Below, one piece after another: positions 1 through 7,648 of a stretch of DNA of 47,635 nucleotides. Positions within the stretch are counted from its first letter, which is position 1; every line of letters begins with the position of its first letter. The position numbers and the translations under genes were made by a program. The notes beneath the pieces were generated by a model, which ran no database searches, had not been told where the DNA came from, and saw nothing but the letters and a program-made list of their open reading frames with translations. Source of the stretch: DATAVB01 sp040414495 (GTDB lineage Bacteria > Actinomycetota > Actinomycetes > Mycobacteriales > QHCD01); the NCBI GenBank assembly GCA_040414495.1, contig JBEDUI010000292.1:1-47635 (forward strand), written 5' to 3'.

Positions 1-132
1 TCCGGGCGCCGCCTGCATCGTCTCGGTGAGATCGGTGACGAGCTGCCTCAACTCCGCGTCGAAATCCCGTACCTCCTGCGCCGGCTCGCGCAACACTGCA
101 TCACCAAAGAGACGAATTGGCTGAATTGCCAC
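1..132 (-). CDS. def: Peptide deformylase, N-terminal fragment (cut by window edge)
   Basis: Only the first 44 codons lie in the window. They start at a GTG (130-132) with a GAGGAG Shine-Dalgarno 7 nt upstream. The peptide begins V-A-I-Q-P-I-R-L-F-G-D and continues through LREPAQEVRDFD to a run ending TDLTETMQAAPG, the usual N-terminal pattern of actinobacterial peptide deformylases just before the first catalytic motif (GxGxAA), which would lie outside the window. The family removes the formyl group from nascent proteins. Context supports the call: def normally follows priA in the actinobacterial metK-priA-def-fmt cluster, and priA is on the same strand 1.6 kb upstream. The metal-binding motifs cannot be checked here. 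Confidence 0.85.
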   Translation of the reverse strand, partial: MAIQPIRLFGDAVLREPAQEVRDFDAELRQLVTDLTETMQAAPG

Positions 133-372
133 AGGCAAACTCCTCGTACCAGCGCATGAGCAACATCGCCCAGCTTACGGTGAACGACGTGGGTATTTCC
201 GGGTCGGCCCTCTGTCCATAAAGGACATTCCATGCGGGTGCGGACGGACAAGGGCTTCGGGTGAGCTGGCCGGGGGTTGAGGCGGGACAGCCGTGGCGCC
301 CTGACCGCTGCTCAGTCGCCCGTTCTTCATGCAGCTAGGCCGCTCCACGCTGCTTGGCCCAGCCATGCTGGT

Positions 373-430
373 TCATGATCATGAGTGGATTTGGTACGGA
401 TTTCGCTACCGAATCCACTCACGATCATGA
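373..430. repeat. Palindromic element, type A, copy 1
   Basis: Two 24-nt arms (373-396 and 407-430) are inverted copies with two mismatches, separated by a 10-nt loop. The arm begins TCATGATCATGAGTGGATTT. A close copy with the same arm core (GTGGATTTGGTAC) lies at 40950-41007. The outer end TCATGATC(G/A)TGA is shared with the type B palindromes. It could be a REP/MITE-like element or fold as an RNA hairpin. It has no U-run, so it is not a standard terminator. Confidence 0.85.
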
Positions 431-467
431 GCGGCCTGGGTTCGAGGGGCGCCGGGCTGAGCAGTTT

Positions 468-605
468 GGGTGCGAGGCGCGCTGGGTTGAGAGTCCCGGG
501 CTGCTTCTGGCGGGGTACGAGGCGCGCTGGGTTGAGGGATCCTGGGCTGTTTCTGGCGGGGTGCGAGGCGCGCTGGGTTGAGAGTCCCGGGCTGTTTCTG
601 GCGGC
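468..605. repeat. Tandem repeat, three copies of a 45/46-bp unit
   Basis: The unit, anchored on TGCGAGGCGCGCTGGGTTGA, occurs at 471, 516 (as TACGAGG...) and 562, so the periods are 45 and 46 bp. Each copy ends in a GGGCTG(C/T)TTCTGGCGG segment. A degenerate partial copy precedes it at about 441. Because one period is not a multiple of three, the array is unlikely to be selected as protein. Function unknown. Confidence 0.85.
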
Positions 606-676
606 GGCGCAACGAACTGTTTTGTCCTGTTCCGCGGACGAATCTGGCTTCGCTGGGACCGGAGCCGCGCGTTTCA

Positions 677-727
677 TGATCGGGATGGCGTTCGTCAACG
701 TTATGGCGACAAAAGCCATCACGATCA
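677..727. repeat. Palindromic element, type B, copy 1
   Basis: Imperfect inverted arms at 677-696 and 708-727 (17 of 20 positions pair) flank an 11-nt loop. The arms carry TGATCGGGATGGC and GCCATCACGATCA. A second copy at 41066-41128 has the same asymmetric middle (GTCGTCAACG, then ACAAAAGCC). In both places a type A element lies upstream in the same orientation. Confidence 0.8.
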
Positions 728-730
728 AGC

Positions 731-841
731 GGGCCGTGGGTCAGAGAAGCGGTAGCGAAATCCCAGCGGGCCGCGGGCCAGAGAAGCGGTAGCGAAATCC
801 CAGCGGACCGCAGGCCCGAGAAACTGCAGCGAAATCCAGGG
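731..841. repeat. Tandem repeat, three copies of a 37-bp unit
   Basis: Copies start at 731, 768 and 805 with an exact 37-bp period. The first two are nearly identical (GGGCCG-GGG-CAGAGAAGCGG, then TAGCGAAATCCCAGC) and the third is diverged. It sits downstream of the lipoprotein gene (minus strand). No function can be assigned. Confidence 0.85.
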
Positions 842-900
842 CGGATCGGGTATCCGGCTCCGGGGGGCCCGCGCCGCCCCGGAGCCGGGAACGCAGCTGA

Positions 901-1602
901 TCAGGCGCCGGAGTTGGGTCCGACACCGGCCCGGTAGGCGTCCTGTTCGATCCGGCCGTGTTCACAGGCCGGACTGCCGGGCCAATGCGCATCCAACGCC
1001 CGGGTCTCATCCGGCGGGATCACCTGCAGCTTGCTGGCGGTCGGCTCGCAGGCGGAACTGGTCGAGTTCTCGCCCTCACCAGGGACGTCGGACCAGTGCA
1101 GCCGGGAGTAGGCATGATCGCCAGGACGCAGCGTGATCTTGACCGGGGCGACGCTGGAATTGCGGACCTGGTGGCTGGGCACCGCCTTGCCACTGCTGGC
1201 GAACAACGCGATGCCCCCGTACCCGTACACCGTGCAGGATGCCTCGGAGTGGTTGGTCAGCACGATCTTGCCGTAGAGGTTGCCGGCCGCGGCCCCGAGT
1301 GGCTGGAATACGGCCCACAGGTCCGAGGTCGTGCAGCGGCTGCCGGCCGGCTGCGCCGATGGGCGGTCTGACGTTGTAGCGGCGGGGGTCGTGGACGGGG
1401 TGGCGCTCGGCGTCGGGGTTGTCGAGGACGGCGCGGTGGTCGGGGAGGCGCTGCTGCTCGGAGTCGTCGGGGGCGTGCTGGCCGGGGCGCTGCTGCTGGT
1501 GGCCGAGGAGCTCGGCGCATCGTTGGCATTCTGGGTCGCTTTGCCACATCCGGCGATGGCGAGTACCGCCACGGCGCAGCCAAGCACTCTGGTTGTACGC
1601 AT
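901..1602 (-). CDS. Secreted lipoprotein with DUF4232-like domain
   Basis: The product is 233 aa. I start it at the ATG at 1602, not at the longer open frame, because GGAGG lies 6 nt upstream and the protein then begins with a lipoprotein signal peptide: MRTTR, a hydrophobic stretch, and lipobox AIAGC (Cys about residue 18). About 75 residues rich in Ser, Thr, Pro and Ala follow, a typical cell-wall-spanning linker. The C-terminal ~145 residues (RCTTSDLWAVF... onward, with Cys residues and KIVLTNHSEASCTVYGYGG) resemble DUF4232, an extracellular beta-sandwich family of unknown function common in actinobacteria. It probably sits on the outer membrane face. It lies between priA and def, where related genomes usually have no gene, so it looks like an insertion into the cluster. 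Confidence 0.85.
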   Translation of the reverse strand: MRTTRVLGCAVAVLAIAGCGKATQNANDAPSSSATSSSAPASTPPTTPSSSASPTTAPSSTTPTPSATPSTTPAATTSDRPSAQPAGSRCTTSDLWAVFQPLGAAAGNLYGKIVLTNHSEASCTVYGYGGIALFASSGKAVPSHQVRNSSVAPVKITLRPGDHAYSRLHWSDVPGEGENSTSSACEPTASKLQVIPPDETRALDAHWPGSPACEHGRIEQDAYRAGVGPNSGA

Positions 1603-1741
1603 CCCTGCCTCCGAATGGTGACGGGCTGACCTACGACATGAGATGCATACCCGGCACGTTGCGTTTACCGCCGATTGCGGTCTGTCCAAATGAGACAGCC
1701 GGCGGCAGCGTACTGCCCGGTCTAGGCCGCGTTACGGCAGG

Positions 1742-3715
1742 TCAGCCCAGCTCGGCCGGGTCGAGCTGGACCCGGACCGGATCGGGCGCCTTGCGCGCGC
1801 TTCGTACTCCGGCCGCCTCGTGCAACGACCGGGCCAGCGCCACTCCGGCCGAGCGCGGCACCCGCAGCAGCAGCCGCTCAGTCTCCTCCGATACGGGTAC
1901 GGGCCCGAGCTGTTCGGTCGCCTCGGGCAGCCGCGCGCCGGTGAGGAAGTCGGCGATCGCGGCCGGCGTACCGGTCAGGCTGGCCATGCGGCTGGCCGGC
2001 GGGAAGCCCAGCTCGGACCGTTCGGCCAGCTCGCGGGCGGCGTACCCGGCCGGGTCCCAGCGCACCAACGCCTGCACGGTCGGCAACCCGCCGTCGGCCA
2101 CGACCACGACCGTCCCGCCAACGACGGCCGGCCGGACCAGCGCGGCGGCGTTGGCCCACCGGCGCAACGTCTCTTCGGCGGCCCGCAGGTCCGGCCGGGT
2201 CAGCAGCGCCCAGGCGTCCAGCAGCAGCGCCGCGCCATAGCCACCTTCGGCCACCGGCTCGGCCCCGGGCGTGGCGACCACCAGCGCCGGCTCACCGGTC
2301 ACCTCCGCCAGCACGGTCTCGGCCCCGGACCGGCGGACCGGGAACCCGGCGAATGCCCGCCCCAGCTCCTCCGCGGTCCGGCCGGCCCCGATTACGACCG
2401 CCCGCAGTCGGTCGCTGCCGCACACCGAGCACTGCCACCGACCGGCCGGGGCGCCGCACCAACGGCAAGCGGGGATCGCATGCCCGGACGTACTGCCCAG
2501 CGGTCCCTGGCACACCGAGCACCGGGCCGGGTTGCGGCAGCGGGCGCAGGCCAGCGTCGGTACGTAGCCCCGCCGTGGTACCTGGACCAGGACCGGCGCG
2601 CCCCGCTGGAGCGCGTCGCGGGCGGTGCGCCAGGCGATGGTCGGCAGCCGGGCCGAGCGGGCGGCCGGATCCCGTTCGACCTCGAAGTCGTCGCCGGTCG
2701 GGACGACCCGGGGTGCGGCCTGGCGCAGTTCGGGCCGGGACGCCACGATCTCGTGAGCCCACCCAGAGGCCACCAACTGCTGGGCCTCGGCGGTACGGGC
2801 GTGGCCGCCGATGAGCAGCGCGGCACCGCTGGCGTGGGCGCGCAGGATCAGTACGTCGCGGGTGTTCGGGTACGGCGCGCGGGGCTCGTCGTGCAGGTCG
2901 TCGCCGTCGTCCCAGACCACGAGCAGGCCAGGGTCGGTGACCGGAGCGAACGCGGCGGCCCGGGTACCCACGACCGCCCGGACCGTGCCGCGGCGTATCG
3001 ACAGCCAGCCGCGGTACCGCTTGGCCGGCCCGAGGTCGGCTGACAACACGACGTGCCGGCCCTCGCCCAGCGCAGCGGTCAGGGCGGCGTCGACCCGGGC
3101 CAGGTCGCGGTAGTCCGGGACCACGACGACAGCGCCCCGGCCGGCGGCCAGGGCGGTCTGTACGGCGGTGGCGATGCGGGCCGGCCAGTCCTCGCCGGGC
3201 AGCGCCGACCAGACGGCGCGGGCCGGACGATTCTCGGCGACGGCGCGCAGGAACGCGGGCCCGGCGGTGTACCGGGACCAGCCGCCTGGCTCAGCCGAGG
3301 AGGGCGCGGACGCTGGCTCGGCCGGTGCCTCAGATTCGACCCGGGCATGCCGGGGCGGAATGGCCAGGCGTAGTACGTCGATCAGCGACCCGGCCCAGCG
3401 GTCGGCCACAGCCCGGGCCAGCGCGCCGATCTCGGGTGCGAGCACCGGCTCGGCCGACACCGATTTGTCCACAAAGGACAGCCGGCCGGTGTGGTCCGAC
3501 GACGCCACCCGGTCCAGGACGAACGCGTCGACCAGCTTGCCGGCGAACCGGACCCGGGCCCGCGAACCGGGCACGATGGCGTCGCTCAGCGATTCCGGGA
3601 CCAGGTAGTCGAACGGCCGGTCCAGATGGGCCAACGGCACGTCGACACACAGTCGGGCCACCGGGTTCATGGTGGCCGGTACCGGTTGTTCCGGGCGCGG
3701 GCGGGACTGGCTCAC
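1742..3715 (-). CDS. priA: Primosomal protein PriA, actinobacterial type without helicase motifs
   Basis: The 657-aa product has the length and order of actinobacterial PriA: an N-terminal 3'-end DNA-binding domain (MNPVARLCVDVPLAHLDRPF onward), a degenerate helicase region, and a zinc-binding module with paired cysteines (CARCRNPARCSVC and CRWCGAPAGRWQCSVC, residues about 385-430). The Walker A position reads ALPGEDWPAR, with no GKT, and the expected DEAH box is replaced by VVWDDGDDLHDE, so ATP hydrolysis is unlikely. This loss is known for the family in actinobacteria, where the protein is thought to act as a replication-restart scaffold. The start is a GTG at 3715; an ATG at 3670 (MNPVARL) is a good alternative. 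It follows metK by 49 nt and is probably in the same operon. Confidence 0.93.
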   Translation of the reverse strand: MSQSRPRPEQPVPATMNPVARLCVDVPLAHLDRPFDYLVPESLSDAIVPGSRARVRFAGKLVDAFVLDRVASSDHTGRLSFVDKSVSAEPVLAPEIGALARAVADRWAGSLIDVLRLAIPPRHARVESEAPAEPASAPSSAEPGGWSRYTAGPAFLRAVAENRPARAVWSALPGEDWPARIATAVQTALAAGRGAVVVVPDYRDLARVDAALTAALGEGRHVVLSADLGPAKRYRGWLSIRRGTVRAVVGTRAAAFAPVTDPGLLVVWDDGDDLHDEPRAPYPNTRDVLILRAHASGAALLIGGHARTAEAQQLVASGWAHEIVASRPELRQAAPRVVPTGDDFEVERDPAARSARLPTIAWRTARDALQRGAPVLVQVPRRGYVPTLACARCRNPARCSVCQGPLGSTSGHAIPACRWCGAPAGRWQCSVCGSDRLRAVVIGAGRTAEELGRAFAGFPVRRSGAETVLAEVTGEPALVVATPGAEPVAEGGYGAALLLDAWALLTRPDLRAAEETLRRWANAAALVRPAVVGGTVVVVADGGLPTVQALVRWDPAGYAARELAERSELGFPPASRMASLTGTPAAIADFLTGARLPEATEQLGPVPVSEETERLLLRVPRSAGVALARSLHEAAGVRSARKAPDPVRVQLDPAELG

Positions 3716-3764
3716 CCGGCCCGGACCACCGGTTCGTACGTCAACCGAATCCAGTACAGCCAGC

Positions 3765-4961
3765 TCAGCCCAGGACCAGCTTCTTCAGCTGCTCCGCGCG
3801 GTCGGTGCGCTCCCAGGTGAAGTCCGGAAGCTCCCGGCCGAAGTGACCGTACGCAGCGGTCTGCGCGTAGATCGGGCGGAGCAGGTCGAGGTCGCGGATG
3901 ATCGCGGCCGGCCGCAGGTCGAAGACGTCGCCCACAGCTTCGGCGATCTTCTCTTCAGGGGCGGCCGCGGTGCCGAAGGTCTCCACGAACAGACCGACCG
4001 GCTGGGCCTTGCCGATGGCGTAGGCAACCTGGACCTCGCAGCGGCGGGCGAGCCCGGCGGCAACCACGTTCTTGGCCACCCAGCGCATCGCGTACGCGGC
4101 GGAGCGGTCGACCTTCGACGGGTCCTTGCCGGAGAACGCGCCGCCACCGTGACGGGCCATGCCGCCGTAGCTGTCGACGATGATCTTGCGACCGGTCAGC
4201 CCGGCGTCACCCATCGGGCCGCCGATCTCGAACCGGCCGGTCGGGTTGACCAGCAGCCGGTACCCGTCGGTGTCCAGACCGAGCTCGGCGATGACCGGGG
4301 CGATGACGTGCTCGGCCACATCCGGCGAGAGCAGGGTGTCCAGGTCGATGTCGGCCGCGTGCTGCGAGGACACGACCACAGTGTCGAGCCGGACCGCCTT
4401 CTCACCGTCGTACTCGACGGTGACCTGGGTCTTGCCGTCCGGGCGCAGATACGGAACGGTGCCGTCCTTGCGGACCGCGGTGAGCCGCTCGGCCAGGCGG
4501 TGCGCCAGCGCGATCGGCAGCGGCATCAGCTCGGGCGTCTCGTCGCAGGCGTAGCCGAACATCAGGCCCTGGTCACCGGCGCCCTGCCGGTCCAGGACGT
4601 CCTCGACGCTCTCGCCGGTGCGGGCCTCGTACGCCGAGGAGACGCCCTGCGCGATGTCCGGGGACTGGGAGCCGATTGAGACGCTGACGCCACAGGACGC
4701 GCCGTCGAAACCCTTCTTCGACGAGTCGTAGCCGATCGCCAGGATGCGCTCGCGGACAATCGTCGGAATGTCGGCGTAGGCCTCCGTGGTGACCTCACCG
4801 GCAACGTGCACCTGGCCGGTGGTGATCAAGGTCTCGACTGCGACGCGACTCTTCGGGTCCTGCGCGAGCAGAGCATCCAAGATCGAGTCGCTGATTGCGT
4901 CAGCGATCTTGTCGGGGTGACCCTCGGTCACGGATTCGGACGTGAAAAGGCGCCGGGACAC
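3765..4961 (-). CDS. metK: S-adenosylmethionine synthase
   Basis: The enzyme makes S-adenosylmethionine from ATP and methionine in the cytoplasm. The 398-aa product carries the signature segments in order: SESVTEGHPDKIADAISD near the N-terminus (catalytic His in GHPDK), GAGDQGLMFGYACDE (about residue 125) and the P-loop-like GGGAFSGKDPSKVDRS. I start at the GTG at 4961 (VSRRLFTSESV), with AGGAGA 5 nt upstream. A longer frame reaches an ATG at 5009, but those 16 residues are not typical of the family. No SAM riboswitch is visible upstream. It lies 101 nt after coaBC, in the mihF-gmk-rpoZ-coaBC-metK-priA run. Confidence 0.97.
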   Translation of the reverse strand: MSRRLFTSESVTEGHPDKIADAISDSILDALLAQDPKSRVAVETLITTGQVHVAGEVTTEAYADIPTIVRERILAIGYDSSKKGFDGASCGVSVSIGSQSPDIAQGVSSAYEARTGESVEDVLDRQGAGDQGLMFGYACDETPELMPLPIALAHRLAERLTAVRKDGTVPYLRPDGKTQVTVEYDGEKAVRLDTVVVSSQHAADIDLDTLLSPDVAEHVIAPVIAELGLDTDGYRLLVNPTGRFEIGGPMGDAGLTGRKIIVDSYGGMARHGGGAFSGKDPSKVDRSAAYAMRWVAKNVVAAGLARRCEVQVAYAIGKAQPVGLFVETFGTAAAPEEKIAEAVGDVFDLRPAAIIRDLDLLRPIYAQTAAYGHFGRELPDFTWERTDRAEQLKKLVLG

Positions 4962-5062
4962 GGCTCTCCTGGGGTTGCTCGGGCCGAGAGTTTCGGCGGG
5001 GATGGACAATGACGATGGGCAATGTTGCGGCGGAGTCTACCCGGCAGTCCCCTACCGGAGGT

Positions 5063-6277
5063 TCACTCCCTGGTTGCGAGTCGACCGATAACGAGGTCCC
5101 ACACCGCGTCAGCCAGGTCTTCTTTCGCGGCTTGGGAGATTTCGGTCACTGACCCGTCGGACCCGATGACGGTAGCGGTGTTCTCGTCGGCGCCGAACAC
5201 CTGACCGCCGGACACATCGTTGGCGACCACGAAGTCGGCGTTCTTACGTTCCAGTTTGCTCTTGGCGTTGGCCAGCACATCGTCGGTCTCGGCGGCGAAG
5301 ATGACCAGCTGCGTTCCGGCCGGTTTGCTCGCCCCGACCGCCGCCGCGACATCGGGGGTACGAACCAACGCCAGCGGCTCGGGTTCCGCGTCCGTCTTCT
5401 TGATCTTCGAGGCCTGGTACGTCGCCGGCCGGAAGTCGGCCGGCGCGGCCGCCATCACCACCACATCGGCGGCCGGGGCGACGGCCAGTACGGCATCGCG
5501 CATGTCCTCGGTCGAGACGACGCGGACGACGTCAACACCGGCCGGATCCGGCAGGGTGACATTCGCCGCCACCACCGTGACCTGGGCGCCCCGTGCGACG
5601 GCCGTGGCCGCGAACGCGTACCCCTGTTTGCCGGAGGAGTTGTTGCCCAGAAACCGGACCGGGTCCAGGTGCTCGCGGGTACCGCCGGCGCTGACGACGA
5701 CCCGCCGGCCGGCCAGATCCGGCGCCTGCGGTCCGCGCACCAACAACCGCCGGGCGACCGCGGCGATCGCGTCCGGTTCAGGCAACCGGCCCTTGCCGGT
5801 ATCCGGGCCGGTGAGCCGTCCGACCGCAGGCTCGAGCACGATCGCACCGCGGGACCGCAGCGTGGCCACGTTGGCCTGGGTGGCGGGGTGCTGCCACATC
5901 TCCGTGTGCATCGCGGGGGCGAACAACACCGGCGCGGTGACGGTCAGCAGCGTGGTGGTGAGCAGATCGTCGGCGCGACCGGCGGCGGCCCGGGCCAGCA
6001 GGTCAGCGGTCGCGGGCGCGACGATGAGCAGGTCCGCCTCCCGGCCGAGCCGGACATGGGGGACCTGGTGCACATCGGTGAAGACGTCGGTGGCGACCGG
6101 CTGGCCGGACAATGCGGCCCACGTCGGCGCGCCGACGAAGCTGAGCGCGTTCTCGGTCGGTACGACCCGTACCGAATGCCCGGCTTCGGTCAGCCGGCGC
6201 AGCAGCTCAGCGGCTTTGTATGCGGCGATCCCCCCGGCGACGCCGAGGACGATGCGCGCAGGTTCAACACGCGACAC
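5063..6277 (-). CDS. coaBC: Bifunctional phosphopantothenoylcysteine decarboxylase / phosphopantothenate-cysteine ligase
   Basis: This bifunctional coenzyme A enzyme joins cysteine to 4'-phosphopantothenate and then decarboxylates the product. The N-terminal flavoprotein domain (CoaC, about 1-180) shows GVAGGIAAYKAAELLRRL, HVRLGREADLLIVAPATAD and the substrate segment PAMHTEMWQHPATQAN. The C-terminal CoaB domain (about 185-404) shows VVVSAGGTREHLDPVRFLGN and SSGKQGYAFA, with the lysine-containing YQASKIKKTD. At 404 aa it is of usual length. It follows rpoZ by 50 nt on the same strand. Confidence 0.97.
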   Translation of the reverse strand: MSRVEPARIVLGVAGGIAAYKAAELLRRLTEAGHSVRVVPTENALSFVGAPTWAALSGQPVATDVFTDVHQVPHVRLGREADLLIVAPATADLLARAAAGRADDLLTTTLLTVTAPVLFAPAMHTEMWQHPATQANVATLRSRGAIVLEPAVGRLTGPDTGKGRLPEPDAIAAVARRLLVRGPQAPDLAGRRVVVSAGGTREHLDPVRFLGNNSSGKQGYAFAATAVARGAQVTVVAANVTLPDPAGVDVVRVVSTEDMRDAVLAVAPAADVVVMAAAPADFRPATYQASKIKKTDAEPEPLALVRTPDVAAAVGASKPAGTQLVIFAAETDDVLANAKSKLERKNADFVVANDVSGGQVFGADENTATVIGSDGSVTEISQAAKEDLADAVWDLVIGRLATRE

Positions 6278-6327
6278 GGCGCCCCAGCCAAACTCCGGCT
6301 GCGGGCACCCGCGCGGTCAACGGTGGC

Positions 6328-6591
6328 TCAGCCTTCGATCTGCTCGGCCTTCAGCAGGCCGGCGTCGATCTCGCGCAATGCGATCGAGAGCGCCTTCTCC
6401 TGCGGCGCGGTCTCGACCAGCGGGCCGACGTACTCGAGCAGACCCTCACCGAGCTGGCTGTAGTACGAATTGATCTGCCGGGCCCGCTTGGCCGCGTAGA
6501 TCACCAAGCCGTACTTGGAGCTCGCGTGCGTGAGCAGGTCGTCGATCGGAGGGTTCGTGATGCCCTCAGGGGTGGAGACGGATCCAGACAA
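6328..6591 (-). CDS. rpoZ: RNA polymerase omega subunit (TTG start)
   Basis: The 87-aa product matches actinobacterial omega, with PEGITNPPIDDLL, SKYGLVIYAAKRARQIN and YYSQLGEGLLEYVGPLVET. Omega binds the beta' subunit and helps RNA polymerase assembly. The start is a TTG at 6591: no ATG or GTG in frame would keep the conserved MSGS-PEGITNPPID N-terminus, and a modest GAAGAAGG sits about 10 nt upstream. It follows gmk by 16 nt, the standard gmk-rpoZ pair. Confidence 0.96.
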   Translation of the reverse strand: MSGSVSTPEGITNPPIDDLLTHASSKYGLVIYAAKRARQINSYYSQLGEGLLEYVGPLVETAPQEKALSIALREIDAGLLKAEQIEG

Positions 6592-6607
6592 CAGCTGCCA
6601 GCCTTCT

Positions 6608-7213
6608 TCAATGTCGCACCGAATGCCCCGACCTGTCCTGCTTCTTCGGGGCGCGGCACCGTATGGGATTCGTCATCAATGCTACCAACTCCTCGGCGGC
6701 CTGCTCGACGTCGCCGTTGACCACGACCTTGTCGAACTCCGGCTTGGCCGCGAGCTCGACCCGGGCGGTAGCCAGCCGGCGTTCCCGCTCGGCCGCATCC
6801 TCGGTACCCCGGCCCACCAGGCGGCGGACCAGCTCCTCCCAACTGGGCGGGGCAAGAAAGACGAACAACGCGTCGGGCATCGCCTCGCGCACCTGGCGGG
6901 CGCCCTGCAGGTCGATCTCCAGCAGCGCCGGCCGGCCCTCGGCCAACGCCCGCTCGACCGGCGCCCGCGGTGTGCCGTACCGGGCGGCGCCGTGAATCAC
7001 GGCCCACTCCAGCAACTCCCCCTGCGCGACCATGCGGTCGAACTCGGCGTCGTCGACGAAGATGTAGTGAACGCCGGGGATCTCGCTCGGCCGCGGCCGC
7101 CGGGTGGTGACCGAAACCGACAGCCACACCTCGGGATGGCGCGCCCGGACCCGGGCCGAGACCGTCCCCTTGCCGACGGCGGTCGGCCCGGCAAGAACCG
7201 TCAGGTGCGCCAC
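6608..7213 (-). CDS. gmk: Guanylate kinase
   Basis: It phosphorylates GMP to GDP with ATP. The 201-aa product has the P-loop GPTAVGKGT at residues 9-17, then SVSVTTRRPRPSEIPGVHY (GMP binding), EWAVIHGAARYGTP and LEIDLQGARQVR. The P-loop reads GPTAVGKGT rather than the more common GPSGVGKGT, a conservative change. The start is GTG at 7213, 3 nt after mihF, so translation is probably coupled. The last ~15 residues are basic and look disordered. Confidence 0.96.
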   Translation of the reverse strand: MAHLTVLAGPTAVGKGTVSARVRARHPEVWLSVSVTTRRPRPSEIPGVHYIFVDDAEFDRMVAQGELLEWAVIHGAARYGTPRAPVERALAEGRPALLEIDLQGARQVREAMPDALFVFLAPPSWEELVRRLVGRGTEDAAERERRLATARVELAAKPEFDKVVVNGDVEQAAEELVALMTNPIRCRAPKKQDRSGHSVRH

Positions 7214-7216
7214 CGC

Positions 7217-7537
7217 TCAGTCGCCGTCTGCGAACTCACGCTCGAGCGCGCTGCGCTGGTTGACCCCCAGGCCGCGCAGCCGCCGGGTCGGAGCGATGTC
7301 GAGTCGCTCCATGATCTTGGCGGCGCGGACCTTGCCCACGCCCGGCATCGACTCGATGACCTCGGACACCCGCATCTTGCCGATCACCTCGTCGGTGGAA
7401 CCAGCGGCCAGCACTTCCGAAAGCGACGTGCCATTGCGCTTCAGCCGCTCCTTGAGCGCGGCCCGCGTACGGCGAGCCGCCGCGGCTTTCTCCAGCGCGG
7501 CCTCTCGCTGCTCAGCGGTCAAAGACGGCAGACCCAC
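7217..7537 (-). CDS. mihF: Actinobacterial integration host factor (mIHF)
   Basis: The 106-aa product matches mIHF/sIHF, the actinobacterial nucleoid-associated protein unrelated to E. coli IHF. It has an N-terminal helix (PSLTAEQREAALEKAAAARR) and a helix-two-turns-helix DNA-binding domain with VIGKMRVSEVIESMPGVGKV and AAKIMERLDIAPTRRLRGLG. The start is GTG at 7537 with GAGGTGA about 8 nt upstream. It is the first gene of the run through gmk, rpoZ, coaBC, metK and priA. In Streptomyces it directly follows pyrF; here three unrelated genes come between. Confidence 0.96.
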   Translation of the reverse strand: MGLPSLTAEQREAALEKAAAARRTRAALKERLKRNGTSLSEVLAAGSTDEVIGKMRVSEVIESMPGVGKVRAAKIMERLDIAPTRRLRGLGVNQRSALEREFADGD

Positions 7538-7648
7538 GCGTCGTCACCTCGCACGTTGTAGAACAGTGTCTCTGCAACCTAACGCAACCCCGGGGCGAAC
7601 GTCTGCAGTCGTCCAGCGCGACAGGCCGTGGCCGGGGTCAGCTACGTC

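Larger units (their letters stand above)
133..900. other. Gene-free repeat island between def and the lipoprotein gene
   Basis: These 768 bases hold no convincing gene. Open frames exist on both strands, but none has a ribosome binding site, a recognisable domain or steady codon bias, and they run through repeats. The stretch contains two palindromic elements (373-430 and 677-727), a 45/46-bp tandem repeat (468-605) and a 37-bp tandem repeat (731-841), listed separately. The promoter of def must lie in 133-370, but I cannot point to a clear one. Confidence 0.7.

Noticed and set aside
385..792. 135-aa frame across the left repeat island
   Set aside because: It passes through a palindrome and a tandem repeat whose period shifts by one base, so the repeat units are read in different frames.
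5010..5062. SAM riboswitch before metK
   Set aside because: The gap is too short and has none of the expected helices.
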